NCBI RefSeq assembly: GCF_904426505.1
Contig: NZ_CAJGBN010000002.1
Coordinates: forward strand, 95,732-159,731
Length of the DNA: 64,000 nucleotides
Origin: Rubrivivax sp. A210
GTDB lineage: Bacteria > Pseudomonadota > Gammaproteobacteria > Burkholderiales > Burkholderiaceae_C
Reading direction: 5' to 3'
Shown here: positions 19,845 to 30,479 of the stretch, piece by piece
Layout of the letters: each line of letters starts with the position of its first letter
How positions within the stretch are numbered: the first letter of the stretch is position 1
Translations under genes and position numbers: made by a program
The notes under the pieces: generated by a model
Seen by the model: only the letters and a program-made list of their open reading frames with translations
Database searches by the model: none
What the model was told of the DNA's origin: nothing

Positions 19845-20827
19845 GGCAGGATCTTCAGGTCCTTCACGAACTCGGTCGTGTAGGTCTTGCGCAGCTCGAC
19901 CTTGGCCGGGTCGATCAGCTTGGTCGCCACCAGCATCTCGTAGGTCTTCTTCATGCGCTCGTCGGTGATGGTGCCCACGCCCAGTTTGGCCGCGTCGCCG
20001 CCCAGCACCATGCCGTTGTCCAGCACCATCTTGCGGCCGTGGGCCAGCAGTTCGTCGGGCATATTGGGGTTGTCCTTGCGGATCAGCGCATCGGCGGCAC
20101 GGCTGTCGCCCTGCAGATAGTCTTTCCAGCCCTGCATGCTGGCGCGCACGAAGGCGGCCACGGCCTTGGGCTTCCTGGCCAGCGTGTCCTCCATGCACAC
20201 CACGGTCATCGAGTAGCTGGGCCAGCCGTGGTCGGCCAGCAACAGCACGCTGGGCTTGATCCTGGCCTCCTTCTCGATGGCCCACGGCTCGCTGGTGGCA
20301 AAGCCCTGCTGAACGATGTTCTTGTCGGCCAGGAAGGGCTGGATGTTGAAGGTGTAGGGCCGCAGCTGGCTGTCCGACAGGCCGTAGGTGGCACGCAGCC
20401 AGGGCCAGTAGTTGGTGTGGGCATCGGCCGAGATCAGCAGCGTGCGGCCCTTCAGGTCAGCCATCGAGCGCAGCACGCCGGGGTGGCCGATCAGCACGAT
20501 GGGCTCCTTCTGGAAGGCCGCGGCCACGGTGACCGCGCGCACGCCCTGCTCGCGCGCCTTCATGGTCTGCACGTCATAGCCCATGAAGCAGTCCACCTGG
20601 CCGGCGGCCAGCAGTTGCAGGCCGTTGACCTGCGGCCCGCCCATCCTGATCGTGACATCCAGCCCTGCCTTCTTGTACAGGCCCGTGGCCAGGGCCTGGT
20701 AGAAGCCGCCATGCTCGGCCTCGGCGTACCAGTTGGTGAGGAAGCTGAACTTCTCCTGCGCCTGCACGGCACTGGCCACGACAAGCAGAACGGCCGCGAG
20801 CAGGCGGCGCAGGGGGATGGCGGGCAT
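19841..20827 (-). CDS. ABC transporter periplasmic substrate-binding protein (NMT1/ThiY-like)
   Basis: The product is 328 residues from ATG 20827, which has CTCCGGAG upstream; 13 more codons are open but unsupported. A signal peptide (about 1-24, ending VQAQ) precedes an NMT1/ThiY-like binding fold: FLTNWYAEAEHGGFYQALATGL, the GGPQVNGLQLLAAGQVDCFMGYD segment and TSEPWAIEKEA. NWYAEAEHGGFYQA is like the pyrimidine-precursor binders of the NitT/TauT group, so a thiamine-precursor or related heterocycle is one possibility, but this is inference. It is the first gene of the three-gene operon, divergent from the histidine kinase gene. Confidence 0.9.
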   Translation of the reverse strand: MPAIPLRRLLAAVLLVVASAVQAQEKFSFLTNWYAEAEHGGFYQALATGLYKKAGLDVTIRMGGPQVNGLQLLAAGQVDCFMGYDVQTMKAREQGVRAVTVAAAFQKEPIVLIGHPGVLRSMADLKGRTLLISADAHTNYWPWLRATYGLSDSQLRPYTFNIQPFLADKNIVQQGFATSEPWAIEKEARIKPSVLLLADHGWPSYSMTVVCMEDTLARKPKAVAAFVRASMQGWKDYLQGDSRAADALIRKDNPNMPDELLAHGRKMVLDNGMVLGGDAAKLGVGTITDERMKKTYEMLVATKLIDPAKVELRKTYTTEFVKDLKILP

Positions 20828-20912
20828 GGCAACTCCGGAGGGCGTGACGGAAAGGCGCCGCAGCATATCGCAGCCCTCTCGGGGCCGACACGGCTGGGGC
20901 TACAGTCCTGCC

Positions 20913-22367
<1,455 letters not shown>

Positions 22368-22377
22368 GCCGCCCGCT

Positions 22378-23799
22378 TCAGTCGAAGACGGCCACCGTGC
22401 CCATCATGCCGCCCGCGGCGTGGTCGAGCACATGGCAGTGGAACATCCACTCGCCTGGGTTCTCGGCCACGAAGGCAATGTCGACCGAACCCTGGGGCCC
22501 GAGCAACACGGTGTCACGCCATTCGCGCAGCGGATTGGGCTTGCCGTCCAAAGCCAGCACGCGGAAGAAGTGCCCGTGCAGGTGCATGGGGTGCTCGAAC
22601 AAGGTGTTGTTGATCATGCGCAGCTGCACATGCTCGCCCTTGCGCATGTAGAACAGCGGCTCGTGCATCATCGCGTGCTCGTGCTGGGCGCTGTAGTTCA
22701 TGGTCCAGGTCAGGCCGTGCTGGGCGCGAATGTCCTCGACCTTGAGCGCCTTGCCGTCGACCTGGCCGATGGCCGGCATGCCGCCCTCGCCGCCCTCGAA
22801 CATCAGGAAGTGCTGGGTCGCGCTTTCGAGCCTGACCTCGGTGTGGCGATTGGGTTCCAGCGCCTGCGGCTGGCCCAGGGCCCTGGCGCGCACCGGCTTG
22901 CCGGCGTAGACGATGCGGGCAATCTCGCTGCCCTGGCCGCGGCGGTCGGTGATGGCCCAGCCACCCTTGCGCGAGCCGGCGTTGCCGTCGAGGACGAGGT
23001 CGGTGCGCTGGCCCGGCGCCAGGAAGAGCAGGCCGCCGTCGCCAATAGGGTGGGGCGGCACGGCCTGGCCGTCGTGGGCGATGATCCAGGGCGCATGGCC
23101 GCCGAACTCGAGCCGGAAGATGCGCGCCGAGGCGCCGTTGATCAGGCGCAGCCGCACGCGCTCGTTGGGACGCAGCGGCAGCGTGCGGCCGGCGCCGGCG
23201 GCCGTGCCATTGATGGTGATCACATTGCCGTGGCGTCCGCGAGCGCCGAAGTCGGCCACGCGCCCGTAGTCCTCGACCTGGGCATTGCGCTCGTCGAGCT
23301 TGTAGTCGGCCAGCAGCCAGACGATGTCGCGGTCCACCGGCAGCGGGCGCTGCTCGTCGACGATGAGGGCGCCGTAGAGGCCGCGCGGCACCTGCTCGAA
23401 GCTGGACTGGTGCGGGTGGTACCAGTAGGTGCCGGCGTCCTCGATGGTGTAGCGGTAGTCGAAGGCGGCACCCGGCTCGATGGGCGCCTGCGTGACCTGG
23501 GGCACGCCGTCCATCGCATTGGGCACGCGCATGCCGTGCCAATGCACCGTGGTCGGCTGCTTCAGGCGGTTGACGACGTGCAGGTCGAGCTTGTCGCCCT
23601 GGGCATAGCGCAGCACCGGGCCCGGCACCGAGCCGTTGAAGCCCCACACCTCGGTGGCTGCCCCGCCCGGCCGCACGCGCTGCTTGAAGACGTCCATCGT
23701 CAGCTCGCGCGGATTGGCGGCAGCAGCAGCGGCGAAGGCCGTGCCCGGCAGGGCGATGGCGCCAGCGGCCTGGATGAAATGACGGCGGTTCAACTGCAT
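22378..23799 (-). CDS. Tat-exported multicopper oxidase (CueO/CopA-like)
   Basis: The 473-residue oxidase starts NRRHFIQAAGAIALPG, a Tat signal, so it folds with copper before export to the periplasm. The copper ligands are HWHG (86-89), HPH (128-130), HPMHLHGH near 400, and HCHVLDHAAGGMM with His454, Cys455 (type 1), His456, His460 and axial Met465. A His/Met-rich segment, HEHAMMHEPLFYM, may help bind Cu(I). Three cupredoxin domains are expected. The likely role is copper or laccase-like oxidation. It converges on the histidine kinase gene with a 10-base gap; no copper-resistance partner is adjacent. Confidence 0.93.
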   Translation of the reverse strand: MQLNRRHFIQAAGAIALPGTAFAAAAAANPRELTMDVFKQRVRPGGAATEVWGFNGSVPGPVLRYAQGDKLDLHVVNRLKQPTTVHWHGMRVPNAMDGVPQVTQAPIEPGAAFDYRYTIEDAGTYWYHPHQSSFEQVPRGLYGALIVDEQRPLPVDRDIVWLLADYKLDERNAQVEDYGRVADFGARGRHGNVITINGTAAGAGRTLPLRPNERVRLRLINGASARIFRLEFGGHAPWIIAHDGQAVPPHPIGDGGLLFLAPGQRTDLVLDGNAGSRKGGWAITDRRGQGSEIARIVYAGKPVRARALGQPQALEPNRHTEVRLESATQHFLMFEGGEGGMPAIGQVDGKALKVEDIRAQHGLTWTMNYSAQHEHAMMHEPLFYMRKGEHVQLRMINNTLFEHPMHLHGHFFRVLALDGKPNPLREWRDTVLLGPQGSVDIAFVAENPGEWMFHCHVLDHAAGGMMGTVAVFD

Positions 23800-23941
23800 G
23801 GCGGTCTCCGGTCTTGTCGTCTTGATCGCACAGGCCTCCGCGGGTTCAACCCTGCTGGCGTCATGGCGCGAAGGCGGCTGACTTTACTCCGAGTCGCTGC
23901 ACCCTCCGGGCCAGGAATGCCCGCTCTTAGAATGCCTGGGG

Positions 23942-24562
23942 ATGGAAACCCCGGGCAATCTCTTCTGCGTCGCAGCCCCCAGTGGCACCGGCAAATCCAG
24001 CCTGGTCAAGGCCTTGCTGGAACTCGACAGCCACCTTGCCGTTTCGGTCTCGCACACCACACGTTCACCGCGTGGCCAGGAACTGGATGGCCGCGAGTAC
24101 CACTTCGTCGCCGAGCCCGAGTTTCGTGCCATGGCGGCGCGCGGCGACTTCTTCGAGTGGGCCGAAGTCCACGGCAATCTCTACGGCACCAGCCGCAAGG
24201 CCATCGAGCAGCGCCTGGCCGGTGGCGACGACGTGGTGCTCGAGATTGACTGGCAGGGCGCGCTGCAGATCAAGCAGCTGTTTGCCCATGCAGTGCTGAT
24301 CTTCATCCTGCCGCCCAGCTTTGGCGAGTTGTCGCAGCGCCTGAACCGCCGCGGCGAGGACCGGCCCGAGGTCATCACCCAGCGCCTGGACAATGCGCGC
24401 GGCGAGGTCGCACAGGCCCGACATTTCGACTTCGTTATAATCAACAGCTTGTTCGAGACGGCGCTTTTCGACCTCAAGACGGTCGTCCACTCGCAGCGCC
24501 TCAAGTACGCCGCCCAGATGCGCAACCGCTCGCAGGTATTTGCGGCGCTGGGCCTGGTCTGA
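23942..24562 (+). CDS. gmk: Guanylate kinase
   Basis: This enzyme converts GMP and ATP to GDP and ADP. The 206-residue product has the P-loop APSGTGKSS (12-20), the GMP-binding [30 protein letters not shown], and the lid [17 protein letters not shown]. The start is ATG 23942, the normal family start; TAGAAT at 23928-23933 is 8 bases upstream and there is no Shine-Dalgarno, as in some neighbours. rpoZ and spoT follow on the same strand, a common proteobacterial order. Confidence 0.97.
   Translation: METPGNLFCVAAPSGTGKSSLVKALLELDSHLAVSVSHTTRSPRGQELDGREYHFVAEPEFRAMAARGDFFEWAEVHGNLYGTSRKAIEQRLAGGDDVVLEIDWQGALQIKQLFAHAVLIFILPPSFGELSQRLNRRGEDRPEVITQRLDNARGEVAQARHFDFVIINSLFETALFDLKTVVHSQRLKYAAQMRNRSQVFAALGLV
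24436..24441 (+). promoter_or_regulatory. Perfect -10 hexamer inside gmk (candidate promoter for rpoZ)
   Basis: TATAAT occurs inside gmk in the codons for FVIINS, in an otherwise GC-rich stretch, about 160 bases before rpoZ. No good -35 box is at the usual distance, so promoter activity is uncertain. Confidence 0.3.
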
Positions 24563-24600
24563 ATCTCCGCTGCACCAGCGGCATCTCCCTGAAGGCACCC

Positions 24601-24804
24601 ATGGCCCGCATCACCGTCGAAGACTGCCTCGTCAAGATCCCCAACCGCTTCCAGCTCGTACTGGCGGCCACCTACCGCGCTCGCATGCTCAGCCAGGGCC
24701 ACGCGCCCAAGATCGAGACCAAGAACAAGCCGGGCGTGACTGCACTGCGCGAGATCGCCGCCGGCGAAGTGGGCATCGAAATGTTGCGCAAGGTGCCGGT
24801 CTGA
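24601..24804 (+). CDS. rpoZ: RNA polymerase omega subunit
   Basis: The 67-residue omega subunit supports assembly of the beta' subunit and, with DksA, ppGpp binding. It has the conserved [28 protein letters not shown] start and the [20 protein letters not shown] end; the length is typical for beta-proteobacteria. It lies 38 bases after gmk and before the terminator at 24830-24855. spoT follows, linking omega to stringent control by location too. Confidence 0.98.
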   Translation: MARITVEDCLVKIPNRFQLVLAATYRARMLSQGHAPKIETKNKPGVTALREIAAGEVGIEMLRKVPV

Positions 24805-24829
24805 CCCCAGGGCCAGCCCCGCACACGGC

Positions 24830-24855
24830 AACGGCGCTCCTCGGAGCGCCGTTTT
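24830..24855 (+). terminator. Intrinsic terminator after rpoZ
   Basis: AACGGCGCTC and GAGCGCCGTT form a perfect 10-bp stem around a CTCG loop, followed by TT(T)TG. It ends the gmk-rpoZ unit and implies that spoT has its own promoter. Confidence 0.8.
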
Positions 24856-24906
24856 GCTTGGGCAGTGCGCGATGGTGTCGCTGCAATCCGCGCTAAATTC
24901 CAGCGC

Positions 24907-27204
24907 ATGAGCCTGCGCTCCTTTGCCGCCGACCTCCTGCCCGCCGCCCTGCAGGGGCTGCAGCGTGTCAGCCTGGCGCCCAGCCTCACGGGGCTGGCGG
25001 GCGAGGTCAGCTCCTTTGCCGGCCTGACCGAAAAGATCGGTTACCTGGCCAAGGCCGATCTGAAGCTGGTGCGCGAGGCCTACAAGTTCGCCGACGAGGC
25101 CCACCTGGGCCAGTTCCGCGCCAGCGGCCAGCCCTACATCACCCACCCGGTGGCGGTGGCCGGCCTGTGCGCCGACTGGAAGCTCGACGCCCAGGCCATC
25201 ATGGCGGCGCTGCTGCACGACACGATCGAGGACCAGGGCGTCACCAAGACGCAGCTGATCGAGAAGTTCGGCGCCCCGACGGCCGACCTGGTGGACGGCC
25301 TCACCAAGCTCGACAAGCTGCAGTTCAACACGCGCGAGGAAAGCCAGGCCGAGAGCTTCCGCAAGATGCTGCTGGCGATGGCGCGCGACGTGCGCGTCAT
25401 CCTCATCAAGCTGGCCGACCGCCTGCACAACATGCGCACGATGCAGGCCATGGCGCCCGAAAAGCGCCAGCGCATCGCACGCGAGACGCTGGACATCTAC
25501 GCCCCCATCGCCCATCGCCTGGGCCTGAACCAGATGTACCGCGAGCTGCAGGAGCTGTGCTTCGAGCTGCTCTACCCCTGGCGCCACGCGGCGCTGGCCA
25601 AGGCGGTGAAGCGCGCCCGCGGCCACCGGCGCGACATCGTCGAGCGCGTGCAGAAAGAGGTCGAAAAGGCCTTCGCGCAGCAGAAGATCAAGGTCCAGGT
25701 GAGCGGGCGCGAGAAGACCATCTACTCGATCTACCGCAAGATGCGCGAGAAGCACGCCGGCTTCGCCCAGGTGAGCGACATCTTCGGCTTTCGCATCGTC
25801 GTGCCCGGCCTCAACGAGTGCTACATCGCACTGGGCATCCTGCACCAGCTCTTCAAGCCGGTGCCGGGGCGCTTCAAGGATTACATCGCCATCCCCAAGG
25901 CCAATGGCTACCAGAGCCTGCACACCACGCTGGTGAGTCCGCTGGGCACGGCTGTCGAGTTCCAGATGCGCACCGAGCAGATGCACGCGGTGGCCGAGGC
26001 CGGCATTGCGGCGCACTGGCTCTACAAGACCGGCGAAAAGGCCGGCGGCACCAAGCTCGGCGGCGACGCCCAGCGCCTGTCGACGATGTGGCTGCAAAGC
26101 CTGCTCGACATCCAGGACGAGACGCGCGACGCGGCCGAATTCCTCGAGCACGTCAAGATCGACCTCTACCCCGACGCCGTCTACGTCTTCACGCCGCGCA
26201 GCCGCATCATGGCGCTGCCGCGCGGCGCCACGCCGGTGGACTTCGCCTACGCCATCCACTCCGACGTCGGCCAGCACATGGTGGCGGCCAAGATCAACGG
26301 CGAGGCGGCAGCGCTGCGCACCGAGCTCAAGAGCGGCGACGTGGTCGAGATCATCACCGCCCCCGGCGCCCGCCCCAACCCGGCCTGGCTGAGCATGGTT
26401 CGCACAGGCCGTGCGCGCTCCAAGATCCGCCACTACCTCAAGAACATGGAGGCCGAGGAGTCGCGCGCCCTGGGCGAGAAGATGCTGGCCCAGGCGTTGC
26501 GCGCCGAGGGCTTGCAGCTGCCGTCCACCGACCCCGCCGACGCCCAGGCGGTGGCGTTGTGGCAGCAGCTCACGCGCTGGAGCGGCAACCGTGGCCGCGG
26601 CGAGCTGCTGGTCGACATCGGCCTCGGACGCAAGATCGCCATCATCGTGGCCAAGCGCCTGGCCCAGTTGCTCACCGAGCGCGGCATCAAGCCCGACGCC
26701 GTGACCCTGAGCCTGGGCCGATACACCCAGGACGACGCCACCACCAACCAGGGCGTGGTCTTCGTCGACGGCAGCGAGGGCAATTCGGTGCAGCTCGCGC
26801 CCTGCTGCCGGCCCATCCCCGGCGACCCCATCGTCGGCTACCTGGGCCGCGGCGAGGGCCTGCTGGTCCACACCGCCGACTGCGCCACCGGCCGCCGCCT
26901 GTTCGAGCGCGACAGCGAACGCTGGATCGCCATCGCCTGGGCCGAAGAACTGACGCGGTCCTTCGAGACCGGCCTGGCCGTGCTGGTGAAGAACGGCAAG
27001 GGCGTGCTGGCCCAGGTGGCCTCGGCCGTGAGCGCCGCCGAAGCCGACATCGTCCACCTCGACATGGACCAGGCGCCGGCGGGCGAGAACATCGAGCTGC
27101 GCGTGCTGGTGGCGGTACGCGACCGCCACCACCTGGCCGAGGTGCTGCGCACGCTGCGACGCGCGGCCGTGGTGCAGAAGGTCTCGCGCCGCCGCCTCAG
27201 CTAG
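24907..27204 (+). CDS. spoT: Bifunctional (p)ppGpp synthetase/hydrolase (SpoT/Rel)
   Basis: The 765-residue protein makes and degrades the alarmone (p)ppGpp. I use ATG 24907 (MSLRSFAADLL); a GTG 14 codons earlier is weaker. Domains in order: HD hydrolase with His80 and His104-Asp105 (ALLHDTIED), intact; synthetase with GREKTIYSIYRKM, DIFGFRIVV and GRFKDYIAIPKANGYQSLHTT, where RFKD is the bifunctional-type motif and not RelA-type ExDD; TGS at about 405-465 (YVFTPRSRIMALPRGATPVDFAY); zinc-finger/helical and C-terminal ACT (about 690-760). TAAATT at 24894-24899 lies 7 bases before the ATG with no ribosome binding site. It overlaps greB by 8 bases convergently. Confidence 0.96.
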   Translation: MSLRSFAADLLPAALQGLQRVSLAPSLTGLAGEVSSFAGLTEKIGYLAKADLKLVREAYKFADEAHLGQFRASGQPYITHPVAVAGLCADWKLDAQAIMAALLHDTIEDQGVTKTQLIEKFGAPTADLVDGLTKLDKLQFNTREESQAESFRKMLLAMARDVRVILIKLADRLHNMRTMQAMAPEKRQRIARETLDIYAPIAHRLGLNQMYRELQELCFELLYPWRHAALAKAVKRARGHRRDIVERVQKEVEKAFAQQKIKVQVSGREKTIYSIYRKMREKHAGFAQVSDIFGFRIVVPGLNECYIALGILHQLFKPVPGRFKDYIAIPKANGYQSLHTTLVSPLGTAVEFQMRTEQMHAVAEAGIAAHWLYKTGEKAGGTKLGGDAQRLSTMWLQSLLDIQDETRDAAEFLEHVKIDLYPDAVYVFTPRSRIMALPRGATPVDFAYAIHSDVGQHMVAAKINGEAAALRTELKSGDVVEIITAPGARPNPAWLSMVRTGRARSKIRHYLKNMEAEESRALGEKMLAQALRAEGLQLPSTDPADAQAVALWQQLTRWSGNRGRGELLVDIGLGRKIAIIVAKRLAQLLTERGIKPDAVTLSLGRYTQDDATTNQGVVFVDGSEGNSVQLAPCCRPIPGDPIVGYLGRGEGLLVHTADCATGRRLFERDSERWIAIAWAEELTRSFETGLAVLVKNGKGVLAQVASAVSAAEADIVHLDMDQAPAGENIELRVLVAVRDRHHLAEVLRTLRRAAVVQKVSRRRLS

Positions 27205-27766
27205 CTGCCGGCTTGGGGTAGGCCACGCGCACGACCTCGATGCGCTCCAGGCCGGCCGGCGTGACCAGCGCCACTTCGTCGCCCTCGTGGGCCTTGAGCA
27301 GGGCACGCGCGATGGGCGCGACCCAGCTCACCTCGCCGCCCAGGCTGTCGGCCTCGTCGATGCCCTTGATGGTGACCGTGCGCTCCTCGCCGGCCGCGTT
27401 GGCGTAGGTAACGGTGGCGCCGAAGAAGACCTGGGTGCGGCCGTGGTGGGCCGAGGGGTCGGCGACCTCGGCGATGTCCAGCCGCTTGGTGAGAAAGCGG
27501 ATGCGGCGGTCGATCTCGCGCAGGCGCTTCTTGCCGTAGAGGTAGTCGCCGTTCTCCGAACGGTCACCATTCTTGGCCGCCCAGGACACGGTTTCGACCA
27601 CCTTGGGCCGCTCGACATCGAGCAGCGACATCAACTCCTCGCGCAGCCGGCGGTAGCCGGCCGGGGTGATGTAGTTGCGCGTGCCCGGCGGCAGCGGCGG
27701 CAGGCCCGGGGCCTCGTCGTCGTCGCCGTCGTCCCCCGACGGCTCCTTCACGAAAGCCTTGTTCAA
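27197..27766 (-). CDS. greB: Transcription elongation factor GreB
   Basis: GreB enters the secondary channel of RNA polymerase and stimulates cleavage of backtracked RNA. The 189-residue product has the N-terminal coiled coil (ITPAGYRRLREELMSLLDVERP through NGDRSENGDYLYGKKRLREIDRRIRFLTKRL) and a C-terminal FKBP-like domain (VFFGATVTYANAAGEE, DSLGGEVSWVAPIARALL). The start MNKAF fits the family but its codon is TTG (27766), only 3 bases after the TAG of the T6SS kinase gene upstream, with no clear ribosome binding site. Translation coupled to that gene is possible. An acidic insert, DDGDDDE, follows the start. Confidence 0.92.
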   Translation of the reverse strand: MNKAFVKEPSGDDGDDDEAPGLPPLPPGTRNYITPAGYRRLREELMSLLDVERPKVVETVSWAAKNGDRSENGDYLYGKKRLREIDRRIRFLTKRLDIAEVADPSAHHGRTQVFFGATVTYANAAGEERTVTIKGIDEADSLGGEVSWVAPIARALLKAHEGDEVALVTPAGLERIEVVRVAYPKPAAS

Positions 27767-27769
27767 GGC

Positions 27770-29740
27770 CTACTTGACGTTGTAGTGCAGCAGCGCCGCG
27801 CCGTATTCGTCATCGCAGGGGCCGCCGGCTGCGCACAGAGGCTTGCCGGCCAGGATGGAATTGGGACCGTCCCAGCGCGCCGCCAGCGCGCCGATCTCGG
27901 CCACGGCGGGAAAGATCCTGATGTGCGACTCGGTCTTGGGGTTGAGCGCATCGTGGCTGCGCTGCCAGGCAGAGACCATCACCAGCATCGTGGTCGAGCC
28001 CGCCGGCGCGTCGGCCGCGAGCGCGAAGCCGTCGCCGGTAGGAAAGCGCCAGGTCTGGCCCTTCTTGAGCTTGACGCTGCCGCCCATCGAATTGGGAACG
28101 ATCTGCGCCAGCGAGCCGTCCGAGGCCGAGGCGACGACGTAGAGATAGCCTTCGCGGTCGGCCGTGACGCTGAACTTGTGGTCGTCCTTGCCGATCTGCA
28201 GATCGACCTTTTTGGTCTCGGCGCGCACGCCGAAGGTGGGTGACTGGCGAGCGACGATGCGCTCGAACTCGCGCCCGACGTCGAAGGGCGCCTGCACCGG
28301 CGTTGGTGCCGGAGCGGGCATGGGAGCCGGGGCGGGCGCAACCACCGAAGCTGCGGGTGCAGGCGCCGGTGCCGCCACCGGCGGCGCCGCGGCCACCACC
28401 GCCGGCGCCGGCTGACTCGAAGGCGTGAGGGCGAAGTAGGCGCCGCCCGCGACCGCCAGCACGCCAGCGACGGCGGCGCCGATCAGCGCGCCCTTGCCCT
28501 TGGGCGCGGCCGCTGCCGGCTGTACCCCGGGAGTCGCGGCGGGCCGCGACGCGGGCGCCTGCTGCGGCTGGGCGGCGGGAGGCGTCTTGGCGAACGGCGT
28601 CGGCAGCGCCACCGTGGCCTGCTGGACATGATGGGCTTCAGGCCGGCGCGCCGGCATCTCGGTGCCCGGGGGAATGGGCCGCGTGGCATAGGGATCGGGC
28701 GCGACGCCGAGGCCCAGATCGCTGCGGAACTCGCCGATGCTCTGGGTGCGCTGCTCGGGCCGCACCGCCAGCGCGCGGTCGACCGCGGACAGGAAGGCGT
28801 CGCTGAAGCGGCCGGCGGCGGCCTGCAGCAGCGGCTTGTAGTTGTCGTTGAGCAGCCGCCCCACCGAGGGCGGCGGCGTGCGGCCGACGATGGCGAAATA
28901 GACCACCGCCGCCAATGCGTAGACATCGGTCCACGGGCCCTGCTTCATGCCCGGGATCTCGGCGTACTGCTCGACCGGCGCATAGCCGGGCTTGAGGATC
29001 ACCGTCAGCGCCTGCGTCTGCTCGCTGATGACGCGGCGCGCGGCGCCGAAGTCGAGCAGCAGCCAACGGTCCTTCTCGGGCAGGTACATCACGTTGTCGG
29101 GCGCGATGTCACGGTGGTAGACCTGCTCGGCGTGAATTACCAGCAGCGCCTCGGTCAGCGGCCCCAGCACCGAGCGCAGCCAGGCTTCATCGGGCGCCTG
29201 GCCGCCGGCCTTCTTCTCGCTCAGCACGTCCTTCAGCGTCGTGCCCTTGAGCAGCGGCATCACCATGTAGGCGGTGCCGTTGGCCTCCCAGAAGCGGTAG
29301 ACCTTGACCAGCGACGGGTGGTCAAAGCTGGCCAGCATCTTGGCTTCCTTGACGAAGCTCTCGCGCCCGGCCAGGAAGGTCTCGCGGTAGCGCTCGCTCT
29401 TGACCTGCACCTGGCTGGTCTTGCCCACGCGCTGGGCCAGCGAGGAAGGCATGTACTCCTTGAGCGCGACCTCGCGCTCGAGCGAGGTGTCGAAGGCCTT
29501 GTAGACGACGCCGAAGCCGCCCTCGCCGATGAGGCCGTCGAGGCGAAACTCGGCCAGCATCGTGCCGCGGGCCAGGTGGCCGCCGCTGTCGTCCTCGACC
29601 ACGGGCGGTGGCGGCGGGGCAATCACGGTGCGGTCGCCTGCGGCCTCAGCCGACCACTCGGTCGACTGGAAGCCGGCCGCCGGCGCAGGGCCGGACGGCC
29701 GGATGACGGTGCGGTCGTCGTCGTGGGCGTCGGAGGTCAT
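27770..29740 (-). CDS. ppkA: T6SS serine/threonine protein kinase (PpkA-like) with C-terminal DUF4384-type domain
   Basis: The 656-residue product starts at ATG 29740; the frame upstream is unsupported. A short N-terminal tail contains DRTVI twice (Thr11 and Thr38). The Hanks-type kinase domain (about 65-340) is intact: glycine loop GEGGFG 72-77, Lys94, catalytic HRD at 209-211, and DFG at 230-232. A Pro/Ala linker leads to one membrane helix (about 417-438), then a Pro/Ala-rich periplasmic linker and a DUF4384-like domain (about 505-600, GYLYVVASASDGSL). In T6SS this kinase phosphorylates the FHA protein or TssL to switch on assembly. It is last in tssK-tssL-tssM-tagF-ppkA and abuts greB. 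Confidence 0.92.
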   Translation of the reverse strand: MTSDAHDDDRTVIRPSGPAPAAGFQSTEWSAEAAGDRTVIAPPPPPVVEDDSGGHLARGTMLAEFRLDGLIGEGGFGVVYKAFDTSLEREVALKEYMPSSLAQRVGKTSQVQVKSERYRETFLAGRESFVKEAKMLASFDHPSLVKVYRFWEANGTAYMVMPLLKGTTLKDVLSEKKAGGQAPDEAWLRSVLGPLTEALLVIHAEQVYHRDIAPDNVMYLPEKDRWLLLDFGAARRVISEQTQALTVILKPGYAPVEQYAEIPGMKQGPWTDVYALAAVVYFAIVGRTPPPSVGRLLNDNYKPLLQAAAGRFSDAFLSAVDRALAVRPEQRTQSIGEFRSDLGLGVAPDPYATRPIPPGTEMPARRPEAHHVQQATVALPTPFAKTPPAAQPQQAPASRPAATPGVQPAAAAPKGKGALIGAAVAGVLAVAGGAYFALTPSSQPAPAVVAAAPPVAAPAPAPAASVVAPAPAPMPAPAPTPVQAPFDVGREFERIVARQSPTFGVRAETKKVDLQIGKDDHKFSVTADREGYLYVVASASDGSLAQIVPNSMGGSVKLKKGQTWRFPTGDGFALAADAPAGSTTMLVMVSAWQRSHDALNPKTESHIRIFPAVAEIGALAARWDGPNSILAGKPLCAAGGPCDDEYGAALLHYNVK

Positions 29741-29774
29741 GACGAGGCGTGGCGGCTGGCTCTGGGGTAAAGGC

Positions 29775-30479
29775 TCAGATTGTCGCAGCCGGGCCGAAGA
29801 GCCGGGCCATCGAATGCGCGTCGGGCAGGCCGCGGGTGAGCAGAATTCGCGCCGGAGCCTCGTCCGGACGCGCGTGCCAGCAGCCGCAGCCGTGGCTGTG
29901 GGCAAGCCAGGCACGCTGCGCTGCGCCGCCCATCAACTGCACGACATCGCAGCCGGACGGGCCGGTAAGCTCGGCCACACCACCGCCTGCGGTCGGCCAG
30001 GCCAGTGCCGCCGGCGGCGGCGTCAGCTCAGGCAGGGCCATGCGGGCGAGCTCGTCCTCCAGCCGGTCGGCCGCCCAGTCCTCGTACAGCGCGTCACGCG
30101 CCAGGTCGTCCAGGCGTCCCAGCCAGTGCCAGAGCGCGGCCATCTCGCCCGTCGTGCCCGGGCCGGCACCCAGCGGCAGCACCAGGGTGAGCGGGAAATA
30201 GCGCCCGACCCGGTCGACCGAGGGCATCAGCACGCCGGCCCAGCCTGCATCGCCGGCCGCGCCCGGCAGCACGCCGGCGGCGAGCATGAAACGCCAGCTC
30301 GGGCTGGCCAGGTAGTCCTGCAGCCAGGTGTCGGGCGCCGCCTCACGCAGCGCCAGCAGGCCGGCAGCCAGCCAGCCATCCCAGGGCTCGATGAAGCTGG
30401 CGTCGAGACGCCGCGATGCAAAGTCGCCCAGCGACGGCAGCTTGCCGTGCCAACCGGGCGCTTGCGGGCCGGCGTTCAC
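29775..30479 (-). CDS. tagF: T6SS-associated protein TagF
   Basis: The 234-residue protein has the DUF2094/TagF signature at its start (GWHGKLPSLGDFASRRL) followed by FIEPWDGWLAAGL and the conserved PSVDRVGRYFPLTL. TagF is a post-translational repressor of T6SS assembly, acting through the FHA protein in Pseudomonas and Agrobacterium. I use GTG 30479, whose GTGA overlaps the tssM stop; a GTG at 30494 would overlap tssM by 19 bases. It is followed by ppkA after 34 bases, so activator and repressor are encoded together. Confidence 0.9.
   Translation of the reverse strand: MNAGPQAPGWHGKLPSLGDFASRRLDASFIEPWDGWLAAGLLALREAAPDTWLQDYLASPSWRFMLAAGVLPGAAGDAGWAGVLMPSVDRVGRYFPLTLVLPLGAGPGTTGEMAALWHWLGRLDDLARDALYEDWAADRLEDELARMALPELTPPPAALAWPTAGGGVAELTGPSGCDVVQLMGGAAQRAWLAHSHGCGCWHARPDEAPARILLTRGLPDAHSMARLFGPAATI

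Noticed and set aside
24181..27306. A minus-strand frame of 1041 codons opposite gmk, rpoZ and spoT
   Set aside because: It runs antisense through three clear housekeeping genes and a terminator.
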